Assembly: GCA_900550525.1 (NCBI GenBank)
Contig: URSN01000042.1
Location: 1-15,257, forward strand
Length of the DNA: 15,257 nt
Reading direction: 5' to 3'
Origin: an uncultured Eubacteriales bacterium
GTDB lineage: Bacteria; Bacillota; Clostridia; Christensenellales; CAG-138
Below the pieces are notes generated by a model, which was not told where the DNA came from, ran no database searches, and was given only the letters and a program-made list of their open reading frames with translations. Below, one piece after another: positions 1 to 8,645 of this stretch. The translations under genes and the position numbers were made by a program. Numbering within the stretch: position 1 is the first letter of the stretch; the number at the start of each line of letters is the position of its first letter.

Positions 1-306
1 CGGGAGAACGGGGGAGAACTGGGCGCGCCGCTGCGGCGCGTGGGCGTCACGCCGCAGGGGATCGCCGCGCAGGCCGCGTGCGACTCGGTCGTTCTGCCCG
101 TTGCGGAGGCAGCGGACGGCACGCCGGGCGGCACCGTCGGCGTGCGCCGCGGGCATGTGCCCGCCCTGCTGGCGCTTTCCGCCGGGACCGTCGTCGCGCG
201 GCTCAGGGGACAGCCGGTCCTGCGCGCGTCCGTTGCCGCCGGCCTCGCCGCCGTGCGGGACGACGAGGTGCGCGTGCTTGCCGACGAGGCGACGCTCGAG
301 GAGTAG
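1..306 (+). CDS. atpC: ATP synthase F1 epsilon subunit, 3' part (5' end outside window)
   Basis: Epsilon is part of the central stalk of F1Fo ATP synthase; it couples proton flow to catalysis on the cytoplasmic face of the membrane. Frame 1 is open from base 1 to the TAG at 304-306, giving 101 visible codons. The visible protein matches the N-terminal beta-sandwich domain: a VTP motif near the start, a SVVLP strand, a G-V-x-x-GH-x-P-x-L-L-A-L stretch, and a final strand ending VRVLADEA. A GTG at 40 is an in-frame start, but similarity begins before it and no good start is visible upstream, so the gene probably begins just outside the window. The protein stops right after the beta-sandwich. 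Family members usually run to about 130-140 residues with a C-terminal helical hairpin, which is absent, and the other frames downstream do not supply it. The rest of the atp operon is presumably upstream. Confidence 0.82.
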   Translation, partial: RENGGELGAPLRRVGVTPQGIAAQAACDSVVLPVAEAADGTPGGTVGVRRGHVPALLALSAGTVVARLRGQPVLRASVAAGLAAVRDDEVRVLADEATLEE

Positions 307-385
307 CGCCTGCCGCCGCCACGGCCCGCCGCTCCGTCTCAATGCGCCTTGCTGTGCTGCGCACGCAACCTCGGCCCGCCGCCGC

Positions 386-760
386 TCAGCGTAATTGGCT
401 GCCGCGCCAATGCCGCCCTGCACTGCGAATGTCTCTTCCGATTATTGAAAAAGAAAGGCTCTTAATTTGAGTGAGAACCCGGCTGCAATGATACAGATTT
501 GCTGCAGCATCACTCGGCAGCGTCTGTATCTTTTCAAAGGACTTGTGGCAGATACCCGACTCCAACAAAGCCCGGCGTAAGGTAGGGTAAACGGTGTTTC
601 TTCACCATTATATTCGGGGGCGCAAATGTAGCGAAGATACCCACCGTAATAAATATCATATCTTCTTCGGGGGGAACTTTACCGTCTCAAAAGTATCGAA
701 CAATTTCATAGTCAGTCGCCATCCTTCTTTGCCCAGAATTCCGTGTGTTTGCCCTTGTTG
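386..760 (-). pseudogene. decayed small accessory gene, family not recognised
   Basis: Pieces of one plausible small protein lie in successive minus-strand frames. In order: about 755-711 gives KHTEFWAKKDGD; 722-654 gives TDYEIVRYF, a stop (TGA, 689-687), then DGKVPPEEDM; about 654-565 gives YYGGYLRYICAPEYNGEE and TPFTLPYAG; about 568-430 gives ALLESGICHKSFEKIQ, then LPSDAAANLYHCSRVLTQI. Each piece has ordinary amino-acid composition while the other frames do not, so this is best read as a gene with one nonsense mutation and at least three frame changes. Below about 430 the last frame runs into GC-rich, low-quality sequence, so the 3' end seems cut at the composition boundary. It follows the ankyrin-like gene by a few bases on the same strand and was probably its operon partner. 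Function is unknown. The limits are approximate. Confidence 0.6.
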
Positions 761-774
761 CGAGGCAGGATAGA

Positions 775-2060
775 TCATTCCAAAGGATTATATATTTTGT
801 CAGAGAGCCGGATTTCGATGTCACTATGTTTTGTAGCCGTCATATACAAGTGCCCCTCCGGAAAGTCAAGGCGTACTGCGGACAGATTGTTTTGGTCATA
901 AATCCATGTGGTTTGTGCCGGTTGCTGTAATGGATACTGACGTGTGTATTCACTAAGCAATGCTTTGGTACAAGGGCAAATGCCAAACCGGTATCTGTCG
1001 GCTGTTCCAGGACGGAGATAGAGAAGGTATGCTGCATCATTACAGAAGAGAGCAATAGCATCCTCGTTATACTCCGTGGCAGTGCTGGCAAAGGTGCGCC
1101 CTCCTCTTATGGCGCAGAAACACTCGATACGGAGTTGCTCGACATTCACTTTTTTGCTGTCAGCCAGGATATCAAAAGTGCCGACTCGTTTTCTATCGCC
1201 AATATCGCGGCTTGCAAAAAACAGCCGTTTACCATTACTAAACTCGAAATAACAGATGGTTGCGCCAATATACTGCATTTCTTTCAGCGTAGTACCAACA
1301 AGAGAGGAAAATGCCGTAGTAACATCAGCAAGGTCGTTCATTTTGTCATCAGCGTATACCGGGTTTACCACAAAATCGGTATAGCAGCTGGCAACCAGAG
1401 TCTTGTCCCCAAACCACAGGATGAGCGGTTCGGAAAAAACAGAGATAGCACCCTCGTCATACAGAGCAGGTTTCCCGCCAACATTGATGGCAGAAACAGA
1501 AGTAAGGGTTTTCCCAATACAGGCAAAGCAATTGTCGATGGCATTGTAGTCCTTGCCTGCAATATGAGCCTCTGTCATAGCATAGTAGGCTTCAAGTATA
1601 TTTGCCCAGGCATAGTCCTTGTACACCGCCCAGGCGCCAGCAAGATCCCAGCCGATACATCCAAGCAGACCCTCTGGTTCTTTGTTGGGATCATCGTCGC
1701 TGGTTCTGTATTTGACAGGGGCTCCGGCATTCATAAGAACCTTGGCAGCCTCCAAAATGTAGTGATCGTACGATGACCAACAAAGCGAATGAAGCGCCAG
1801 ACCACCATTTAATCCGTCGTTTGCAGAAACATCATAACCGCAAGCGAGGAAGTGACGGACAACATCTGCCAGGATGAAGCACGCTTGTAAAAATTTCCAT
1901 CCAGAATAAACTCTGACAGAATTGTCTCTTCAGCTTGCTCATCATAGGCATTGATATCCTCTAAGCCCTTCAGAACAGAATCGAAGGCGTCCCAATCTAT
2001 AGGTGTTTGGCCTGTAATTGCTGAAAGTTTGCAGACGGAGTCGCTTATGACATCGCTCAT
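775..2060 (-). pseudogene. ankyrin-like accessory protein gene with one frameshift
   Basis: The start is ATG at 2060, six bases after a good GAGGTGA ribosome binding site. The first frame gives MSDVISDSVCKLSAITGQ and then 83 codons to a TAA at 1811-1809. The similarity-bearing frame switches at the T-run on the minus strand (1893-1889). After a -1 shift reading continues as LQACFILADVVRHFLACGYD and then SANDGLNGGLALHSLCWSSY, running to TGA at 777-775. The joined product would be about 428 residues. Residues about 15-130 look like degenerate ankyrin helices (acidic helices, a GYDVSAND loop, a VLMNAGAPV turn). The C-terminal two thirds, with several beta-like strands such as GATICYFEFSNGKRLFF, I do not recognise. 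No signal peptide or membrane segment is seen. Composition is much lower in GC than the flanks, suggesting acquisition. It is either a pseudogene, a sequencing error, or a gene that uses frameshifting. Confidence 0.75.
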
Positions 2061-2111
2061 CGTGTTCACCTCATATCCGGCATGATAAATGCTTTTCCTG
2101 GTATACAATAG

Positions 2112-2157
2112 AAAAAGATTGATAATTTCAATACCAGCGGTATCAAAAATATCAACC
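2112..2157 (-). terminator. probable rho-independent terminator of the tRNA-Glu transcript
   Basis: On the minus strand an outer 8-bp stem (GGTTGATA with TATCAATC, one G-U pair; plus-strand arms 2150-2157 and 2117-2124) encloses an inner 6-bp stem (GATACC with GGTATT, 2139-2144 and 2130-2135), followed by five T at 2116-2112. It lies six bases past the CCA end of the tRNA and before the ankyrin-like gene on the same strand. Confidence 0.6.
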
Positions 2158-2162
2158 TTACT

Positions 2163-2238
2163 TGGTACCCGGTAGGGGAGTCGAACCCCTGTTACCGCCG
2201 TGAGAGGGCGGTGTCCTAGGCCACTAGACGAACCGAGC
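2163..2238 (-). tRNA. tRNA-Glu (anticodon CTC)
   Basis: The minus strand folds into a full 76-base cloverleaf with the CCA encoded (2165-2163). The acceptor stem is GCTCGGT with ACCGGGT, containing wobble pairs at 1-72 and 3-70, and the discriminator base is A. The D arm GTCTAGTGGCCTAGGAC, the anticodon arm CCGCC-CTCTCAC-GGCGG and the T arm AGGGG-TTCGACT-CCCCT closely follow the bacterial tRNA-Glu plan. The anticodon CTC reads GAG, a codon expected to be frequent in this GC-rich genome. A near-consensus promoter lies just upstream and a hairpin with a T-run just downstream, so it is transcribed as a single unit. The low-GC accessory patch begins directly behind its 3' end. Confidence 0.96.
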
Positions 2239-2253
2239 GTGGCACCGTCAAAC

Positions 2254-2282
2254 ACTATACAGGATTCTTGCCCGCTTGTCAA
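2254..2282 (-). promoter_or_regulatory. sigma-A promoter for tRNA-Glu
   Basis: On the minus strand a perfect -35 TTGACA (2282-2277) and a -10 TATAGT (2259-2254) are separated by exactly 17 bases. The tRNA 5' end is 15 bases past the -10 box, leaving a short leader. Confidence 0.9.
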
Positions 2283-2359
2283 GCATAAATTTTCGGGTGT
2301 ATTCATATGGCCCGGTCTGCTGCACATCAGAGACCTAATCGGGTGTACATCAATCAACA

Positions 2360-2380
2360 AAGCGCCCCGCCGGGGCGCTT
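2360..2380 (-). terminator. rho-independent terminator after the NlpC/P60 gene
   Basis: A 9-bp perfect inverted repeat, AAGCGCCCC / GGGGCGCTT with a 3-base loop, starts 13 bases past the stop of the minus-strand NlpC/P60 gene. The minus-strand tail is only moderately T-rich (TGTTGATTG). The plus-strand side (CTTGTTTT) is a better tail, but no plus-strand gene ends here, so assignment to the hydrolase gene is by context. Confidence 0.65.
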
Positions 2381-2392
2381 CTTGTTTTGCCG

Positions 2393-3721
2393 TCAGGAGA
2401 TGGGGCGGCGGCCGCAGACGAAGTTGCGCCGGCTCCACGAGCCGAGGGAGCGCTTCACGACCTCGCCCTCCGACGCGGAGGCGTCGATCATCGTGTTGCT
2501 GCCCAGGTAGATGCCCACGTGGCTGACGCGGTCGCTGCTGTCCGATTTGAAGAAGATCAGATCGCCGCGCTTGAGCTTGTTGATGGAGGTGATCTTCTCC
2601 CACGAGGACACCTGCGAGAAACCGGAGGCGTTCAGCCGGCGCGTATACACGCTGGCCTTGCGCAGGCAGTAGTAGACAAGGCCGGAGCAGTCGTAGGAGT
2701 CCGGGCCGCTTTCGCCGAGGATATACGGCTTGCCGAGCTGATCCGACGCAACGTCGATGAACGTCTCGATGCGGGCGGCGACGGACTTTTTCGCGGCTTC
2801 CTCCTCGGCTTTCTTCTTCTCCTCCTCGATCTCCTTTTCGCGCTCGGCAGAGGGGCGCGCCTTATCGGAGTTGATCGCGGCGATGGTCATTTCGCCCGCC
2901 TTGCCGTCCTGGGCGAGGCTGTTGCGCTTCTGGAAGGCCTGTACCGCCGCGACGGTATCCGTGCCGTAATAGCCGGTGATCTTGTTGCGCGAGAGGTAGC
3001 CAAGCTCATAGAGCGAGCGCTGGAAGGACTCGATGTCCTTGCCCTCCGCGCCCTCGTACATGACGTAGGGCTTGGCGTCGCCGGACATGAGCAGGTCGTA
3101 CGTCTGGTTGCCGACGATGCCGTCCTGCTGCAATTCGTGCTGGCGCTGGAACAGCTCCACCGCCGTCTTGGTGGCGGGGCCGAAGTATTCCGTCGGTTCA
3201 TCGGCGGCCATATAGCCAAGATCCATCAGCCGCTCCTGCAGTTCGGCGATGGCCGGGTCCTCGTCGCCTTTTTCATACTGGATGGTGGGGGTGGGTTCCG
3301 GCGTGGGCTGCGGCGTCGGCCCGGGCGTCTGCACGGCGGGCTCGGCGGCGGCCGTACCGTCCGGCGCGGTATAGGCGGAGGGGTCCGCGCTCGCCGCGGC
3401 GGGCGCGGCGGTTGGGCCGGAAAGGGCGGGCTCCATGCCGTCAGCGGCGGCGGGCACATCGTTGGCCGCCGCCTGCGCCTCGCGCGCGCGCGGGACGGTG
3501 ATCAGCAGCACCAGCGCCGTCACCGCAAAGAGCGCCACGCACCCGCAGAAGATGCACGTCGGCGCGCCAAGGCGGTAGCAGGTGCGCAAAAAGCGCCGCA
3601 GCCATTGCCCGGCGCGTTGCGACAGGCGGCGCAGCGCCGGCCCGGCTTTGCGGCACAGCGTCCGGAAGAACCGGACCGTTTTGCGGCAAATCTTTCGCAA
3701 GATCTTTTTCCATTTCGGCAT
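2393..3721 (-). CDS. membrane-anchored NlpC/P60 peptidoglycan hydrolase with two PG-binding domains
   Basis: This is a predicted cell-wall endopeptidase cleaving stem-peptide bonds, acting outside the membrane. The 442-residue product has a very basic cytoplasmic tail (1-50), a membrane segment (about 55-76), an Ala/Pro/Thr-rich spacer (about 80-147), two PG_binding_1 repeats (about 155-212 and 226-285; each has the LQERLMDLGY or FQRSLYELGY helix, a YFGP or YYGT turn, then AVELFQ or AVQAFQ), a charged helix rich in E and K (about 290-312), and a C-terminal NlpC/P60 domain (about 317-440). The catalytic Cys is in DCSG (C345) and the His in SHVGIY (H401). The usual third polar residue, often His, is D413 in MIDAS. 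The start is ATG 3721 behind AGGAGAA. It has its own promoter and a terminator. It may be N-in/C-out anchored rather than secreted, as no cleavage site is obvious. Confidence 0.92.
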   Translation of the reverse strand: MPKWKKILRKICRKTVRFFRTLCRKAGPALRRLSQRAGQWLRRFLRTCYRLGAPTCIFCGCVALFAVTALVLLITVPRAREAQAAANDVPAAADGMEPALSGPTAAPAAASADPSAYTAPDGTAAAEPAVQTPGPTPQPTPEPTPTIQYEKGDEDPAIAELQERLMDLGYMAADEPTEYFGPATKTAVELFQRQHELQQDGIVGNQTYDLLMSGDAKPYVMYEGAEGKDIESFQRSLYELGYLSRNKITGYYGTDTVAAVQAFQKRNSLAQDGKAGEMTIAAINSDKARPSAEREKEIEEEKKKAEEEAAKKSVAARIETFIDVASDQLGKPYILGESGPDSYDCSGLVYYCLRKASVYTRRLNASGFSQVSSWEKITSINKLKRGDLIFFKSDSSDRVSHVGIYLGSNTMIDASASEGEVVKRSLGSWSRRNFVCGRRPIS

Positions 3722-3765
3722 AGCTGCGTTCTCCTGCCCGCGTATTTCCGCATATTGTCCATAAC

Positions 3766-3794
3766 ACTTTACCGGCCAGAGCCGGGTTTGACAA
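3766..3794 (-). promoter_or_regulatory. probable sigma-A promoter for the NlpC/P60 gene
   Basis: On the minus strand -35 TTGTCA (3794-3789) and -10 TAAAGT (3771-3766) have a 17-base spacer. This leaves a leader of roughly 40 bases before the start at 3721. It is divergent from the degV promoter, about 50 bases away. Confidence 0.6.
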
Positions 3795-3840
3795 GCGGTT
3801 TTTCGAAAATGTCATATAAAGTTTAATTTTTATCCGGCGG

Positions 3841-3869
3841 TTGCGGCGGACGGGGTTTCAGGCTATAAT
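3841..3869 (+). promoter_or_regulatory. sigma-A promoter for degV
   Basis: A perfect -10 TATAAT (3864-3869) is preceded at 17 bases by a weak -35 TTGCGG (3841-3846). The start codon of degV is 33 bases past the -10 box, with an AGGGGG ribosome binding site between. Confidence 0.8.
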
Positions 3870-3902
3870 GGCAGGGTACTATCCGCTCACAGGGGGTAAG
3901 AA

Positions 3903-4775
3903 ATGGAACCGTATATCATCACGACCGAATCCACCGTCGACCTGCCCGCAGCGCGCCTCTCTGCGCTCGGCGTCCCCGTCATCCGCATGGAGTATTCCGA
4001 GGATGGGGGCGAGCCGCGGCAGGACGATATGTCGCAGGAGTCGGCGTTTGCCGTGTTCGAGCGCATGCGCGCGGGCAGCGTGGTCACGACGGCGCTGGTC
4101 AACACGCAGCGCTTCATGGATTTCTGGAAGCCGCTGCTCGAGGCCGGCAGCGACGTGCTGCACATCGCGTTCTCCAGCGCGCTCAGCAGCACCTGCCAGT
4201 GCGCGAACATGGCCGCCGAGGAACTGATGCGCGCCTATCCGGGCCGCACCATCCGCGTGGCGGACAGTCGCGGCGCGTCCGGCGGGCAGGGGCTGGTGGT
4301 CGAGCACGCCGCCATGCAGCGCGACGCGGGCCTGTCCCTGCTGGCCTGCTATGACTGGGTGATGGAAAACCGCTTCAGCTTCCACTACCTGTTCACGGTG
4401 GACGATCTCAAGTATCTCCAGCGCGGCGGGCGCATCAGCTCTGCGGAGGCGTTCGTCGGCTCGCTGCTGCGCATCAAGCCCGTGCTGGACATGGACCTGG
4501 AAGGGCGGCTGATCCCGCGCGCCAAGGTCAACGGGCGCGGCGCGTCCCTGCGCAACATGCTGCAAAGGTTTGAGGATACGTTCGACGAGCGGCTCAACCC
4601 GTTCATCATCCTCTGCAATGCCGACTGTACCGCCGACGCGGAGAAGATGGCGGCCCTGATCCATGGCGTCCATCCGTCGCTGGAGATCCGCCATTCGTTC
4701 ATCGGCACGGTCATCGGCGCACACTCCGGGCCCGGTACGCTGGCAATCTTCTACCGCGGTCACGGCCGCGTCTGA
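3903..4775 (+). CDS. DegV family fatty-acid-binding protein
   Basis: DegV proteins bind a fatty acid in a cleft between two alpha/beta domains; related FakB proteins present fatty acids to the kinase FakA for phosphorylation and use in phospholipids. The 290-residue product has the full family length. Family marks seen are the N-terminal TESTVDLP (8-15), the FSSALSST lipid-headgroup loop (90-97), DSRGASGGQG (121-130), DLKYLQRGGRIS (168-179) and the C-terminal IGAHSGPGTLAIFY (271-284). The start is ATG 3903, eight bases after AGGGGG. It is monocistronic, with a strong promoter upstream and a perfect GC-rich terminator downstream. No fakA homologue is in the window, so whether it feeds a FakA system or has another role is open. 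Confidence 0.93.
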   Translation: MEPYIITTESTVDLPAARLSALGVPVIRMEYSEDGGEPRQDDMSQESAFAVFERMRAGSVVTTALVNTQRFMDFWKPLLEAGSDVLHIAFSSALSSTCQCANMAAEELMRAYPGRTIRVADSRGASGGQGLVVEHAAMQRDAGLSLLACYDWVMENRFSFHYLFTVDDLKYLQRGGRISSAEAFVGSLLRIKPVLDMDLEGRLIPRAKVNGRGASLRNMLQRFEDTFDERLNPFIILCNADCTADAEKMAALIHGVHPSLEIRHSFIGTVIGAHSGPGTLAIFYRGHGRV

Positions 4776-4798
4776 ACGCCGCAGCCATGCATATTGAA

Positions 4799-4832
4799 CG
4801 GCCGCCGCGCCAACGCGCGGCGGCCGCTTTTT
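4799..4832 (+). terminator. rho-independent terminator of degV
   Basis: A perfect 12-bp stem, CGGCCGCCGCGC / GCGCGGCGGCCG with loop CAAC, is followed by CTTTTT (4827-4832). It starts 23 bases after the degV stop. The minus-strand side lacks a T-run, so it is less likely to serve mmcQ. Confidence 0.93.
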
Positions 4833-4921
4833 GCCGGGATGTGCGTCCGCGCGTACAGCCGGCGAGGAGCCGTAAATCACGGCCGCGGGACGGCCGCTGC
4901 CTGCGGGGGAGCGGCCGCCAG

Positions 4922-5290
4922 TCAATCGGGGCGCAGCTTTTTGGGGAGCTTTTCCACCACGAGCCGGTACGACTGGTCGCACATGCCGCGCAGCACCCCG
5001 TCCGGCACCGCGCCGTCGAGAAAGACGGTGTTCCAGTGCCGCTTGTCGCTGTAGAACCCCGGCAGCACGTCCGCATACTGCATGCGAAACAGCTCCGCCA
5101 GCGCCGGCTCGCATTTGAGGATGACCATTTCGCGCCCGGCGTACACGCCGTACTGCGCGCCGGGGCAGCAGACCGCCGCGAACAGCCGCCCGGAGACCCG
5201 GTAGCGCAGCCATGCCCATTCGGCCTTGTAGTCCTTTTCGGCGCCCGGCTTTGCCAGCAGATAGGCGTCCAGCCACGGATAGCGGTTCAT
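4922..5290 (-). CDS. MmcQ/YjbR family protein
   Basis: The 122-residue product matches the MmcQ/YjbR family (formerly DUF419), a small CyaY-like fold proposed to bind DNA; the biological role is not settled. Seen in the sequence: the opening YPWLDAYLLAKPGAEKDYKA with the typical KPG-x-x-KDY motif, the central MVILKCEP strand, the LPGFYSDKRHWNTVFLDG block (76-93), which is the family's most conserved part, and the closing SYRLVVEKLPKK. The start at 5290 has an AAGGAG ribosome binding site. It lies 63 bases downstream of tkt on the same strand, but a strong hairpin sits between them. It is probably reached by read-through, because no clear promoter of its own is visible. Confidence 0.9.
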   Translation of the reverse strand: MNRYPWLDAYLLAKPGAEKDYKAEWAWLRYRVSGRLFAAVCCPGAQYGVYAGREMVILKCEPALAELFRMQYADVLPGFYSDKRHWNTVFLDGAVPDGVLRGMCDQSYRLVVEKLPKKLRPD

Positions 5291-5301
5291 GCGCGCTCCT
5301 T

Positions 5302-5341
5302 CAAAAGAAAGCCGCGCCCGCGCAGGGGATGCGCGGGCGCG
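5302..5341 (-). terminator. rho-independent terminator between tkt and mmcQ
   Basis: A perfect 12-bp stem, CGCGCCCGCGCA / TGCGCGGGCGCG with a 5-base loop (plus-strand arms 5313-5324 and 5330-5341), is followed on the minus strand by GCTTTCTTTTG. It begins 12 bases after the tkt stop. The T-rich tail runs straight into the mmcQ ribosome binding site. Confidence 0.85.
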
Positions 5342-5353
5342 TTGCGTTTCGGT

Positions 5354-7333
<1,980 letters not shown>

Positions 7334-7381
7334 CCGTTACCCCTCCATGGTATGAATTCAGGCTTGGTCCATTCGATGCAT

Positions 7382-7410
7382 AGTATACCAAATACGGCAG
7401 CTTTCGGCAA
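7382..7410 (-). promoter_or_regulatory. sigma-A promoter for tkt
   Basis: On the minus strand -35 TTGCCG (7410-7405) and -10 TATACT (7387-7382) are spaced by 17 bases. The tkt start is about 48 bases past the -10 box. The upstream acyltransferase gene ends at 7448, and no convincing terminator separates them. Confidence 0.75.
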
Positions 7411-7447
7411 CGGGTTTTGCGGCGGCGCGCAAAGAATACGCGCGGCC

Positions 7448-8581
7448 TCAGAGCCGTTGCAGAAGGCGCGACGAGAGGATGCGCTCCTTCGCCCGGTCGA
7501 TCCATCGGGCCAGCGCTTCCACCGGAGCCGAAAACAACCGCTCAAGTGTGTGGCGCCGGATCAGCTCTACGACGGTGCAGCCGCAGTAGACGGCGGCGAT
7601 GGCCAGCAGCGAATAGGGGATCAGCAGCGCGCTATCGGCGTAAGCGGCGTTGCAGAACAGCTTTTCCCAGAGGAATGTGCGCACGAACCCGTCGTCATGG
7701 AGCAGGTATACGCCGAACGTTGCGGAAGCGAGCGTGTTGACGAAACGGCTGTGGCCAATATCGATGCGCAGAAAGCCAACGAGCAGCAGCACCGATGCAA
7801 GCAGGACAGGCAGCGTCCTGATCCGATAGAAGAAGGTGGCATGTTCGCCAAAAACGGGGAATTTTGTGCCAAGCACGTCGAATATGGCGGCGGAGAGGAA
7901 TGTGAGCAGGATCACGCCAGTGGCCAGCAGCAAGCAAACGGAACCCTTTGCCTGCACATGCAGCCCATGCAGCCGGAGATATCCGGCCAGGGCGTACAGA
8001 TACAGGAACCAGAGCAGATCATTGCTCTCCAGCTGCTGTCCGGTAAACGTGGGAATCAGACACCAGCAGACGGTCAGCAAAAGTAAGAATCGCTGGTAGG
8101 TCCCTTTATCAAAAGAGGTCAGCAGTCGGTTGAAAAATGGCGAGAGCAGGTATAACACGCAATAGGCGCTTGCAAACCACCACAGGGAAAATGTAACCGG
8201 AAGGCAGCGGGTGGCAAGTTCCTTCAAGCTGAATGGCTGCGCTCCCGAAAGCACGAACACGGCGAACAAGAGAATGGAATAGGTAAATATCTGCCCCCAC
8301 AGGCGAAGAAATCGGTTTGTGCGAAAGGATGGCGCGCTCACCAGAAAATAGCCGGAGATCAGGACAAAGACGTTTACGCCAATTTTGCCGCCGACCGAAA
8401 GAAATTGTGTCCAAAGTCGGTTGAGCGTTACAGCATCGGCAGCATAGGCAAAGCCCCCGTGCTCCACAAAGTGGTGCGCTACGATCATCACCATGGCAAT
8501 AATGCGCAGCAGCTCGATGTTCGATTTTCGTTCGTCCGGAGCGTTGATCGAAGATGTGGGCAGGCACGGGCTGGTTTTCAT
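7448..8581 (-). CDS. acyltransferase family 3 membrane protein (O-acyltransferase)
   Basis: This is a predicted integral membrane acyltransferase of the family that acetylates or otherwise acylates cell-surface glycans. The 377-residue product has about ten hydrophobic segments across residues 22-340. The family signature is in the first segment: NIELLRIIAMVMIVAHHF, with the conserved Arg26 ten residues before His37. Further family features are the KIGVNVFVLISGYFL segment (66-80) and FGVYLLHDD near the last segments (289-297). The start at 8581 follows GAGGTG by five bases. The substrate cannot be read from the sequence. No glycan-synthesis genes are nearby. Base composition is visibly lower in GC than in tkt or the VanW gene on either side, hinting at later acquisition. 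The C-terminal 35 residues form a charged amphipathic tail. Confidence 0.88.
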   Translation of the reverse strand: MKTSPCLPTSSINAPDERKSNIELLRIIAMVMIVAHHFVEHGGFAYAADAVTLNRLWTQFLSVGGKIGVNVFVLISGYFLVSAPSFRTNRFLRLWGQIFTYSILLFAVFVLSGAQPFSLKELATRCLPVTFSLWWFASAYCVLYLLSPFFNRLLTSFDKGTYQRFLLLLTVCWCLIPTFTGQQLESNDLLWFLYLYALAGYLRLHGLHVQAKGSVCLLLATGVILLTFLSAAIFDVLGTKFPVFGEHATFFYRIRTLPVLLASVLLLVGFLRIDIGHSRFVNTLASATFGVYLLHDDGFVRTFLWEKLFCNAAYADSALLIPYSLLAIAAVYCGCTVVELIRRHTLERLFSAPVEALARWIDRAKERILSSRLLQRL

Positions 8582-8616
8582 CGGTGCACCTCATTTCAAA
8601 ACGCTGTTTTCCATAT

Positions 8617-8645
8617 ATCTTATATCATTATGCGGAGGAAGGCAA
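8617..8645 (-). promoter_or_regulatory. possible promoter for the acyltransferase gene
   Basis: On the minus strand -35 TTGCCT (8645-8640) and -10 TAAGAT (8622-8617) are spaced by 17 bases within an A/T-rich island upstream of the start at 8581. An overlapping TATAAG is an alternative -10 with a shorter spacer. Confidence 0.45.

Noticed and set aside
307..760. Search for a direct repeat of the tRNA-Glu 3' end (attachment site)
   Set aside because: Only short chance matches such as GGTAGGG were seen; no repeat long enough to support an att site, and no integrase gene.
2387..3826. A 479-codon plus-strand open frame opposite the NlpC/P60 gene
   Set aside because: Antisense shadow; composition and lack of a ribosome binding site do not support coding.
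4860..4921. Several GCGGCCG palindromes after mmcQ, considered as its terminator or a repeat element
   Set aside because: The arms are short and widely spaced, no T-run follows on the minus strand, and the motif is expected by chance in DNA this rich in GC.
3879..5276. A 465-codon minus-strand open frame across degV and mmcQ
   Set aside because: It crosses the degV terminator, is antisense to degV and lies in a different frame from mmcQ; composition is Arg-rich.
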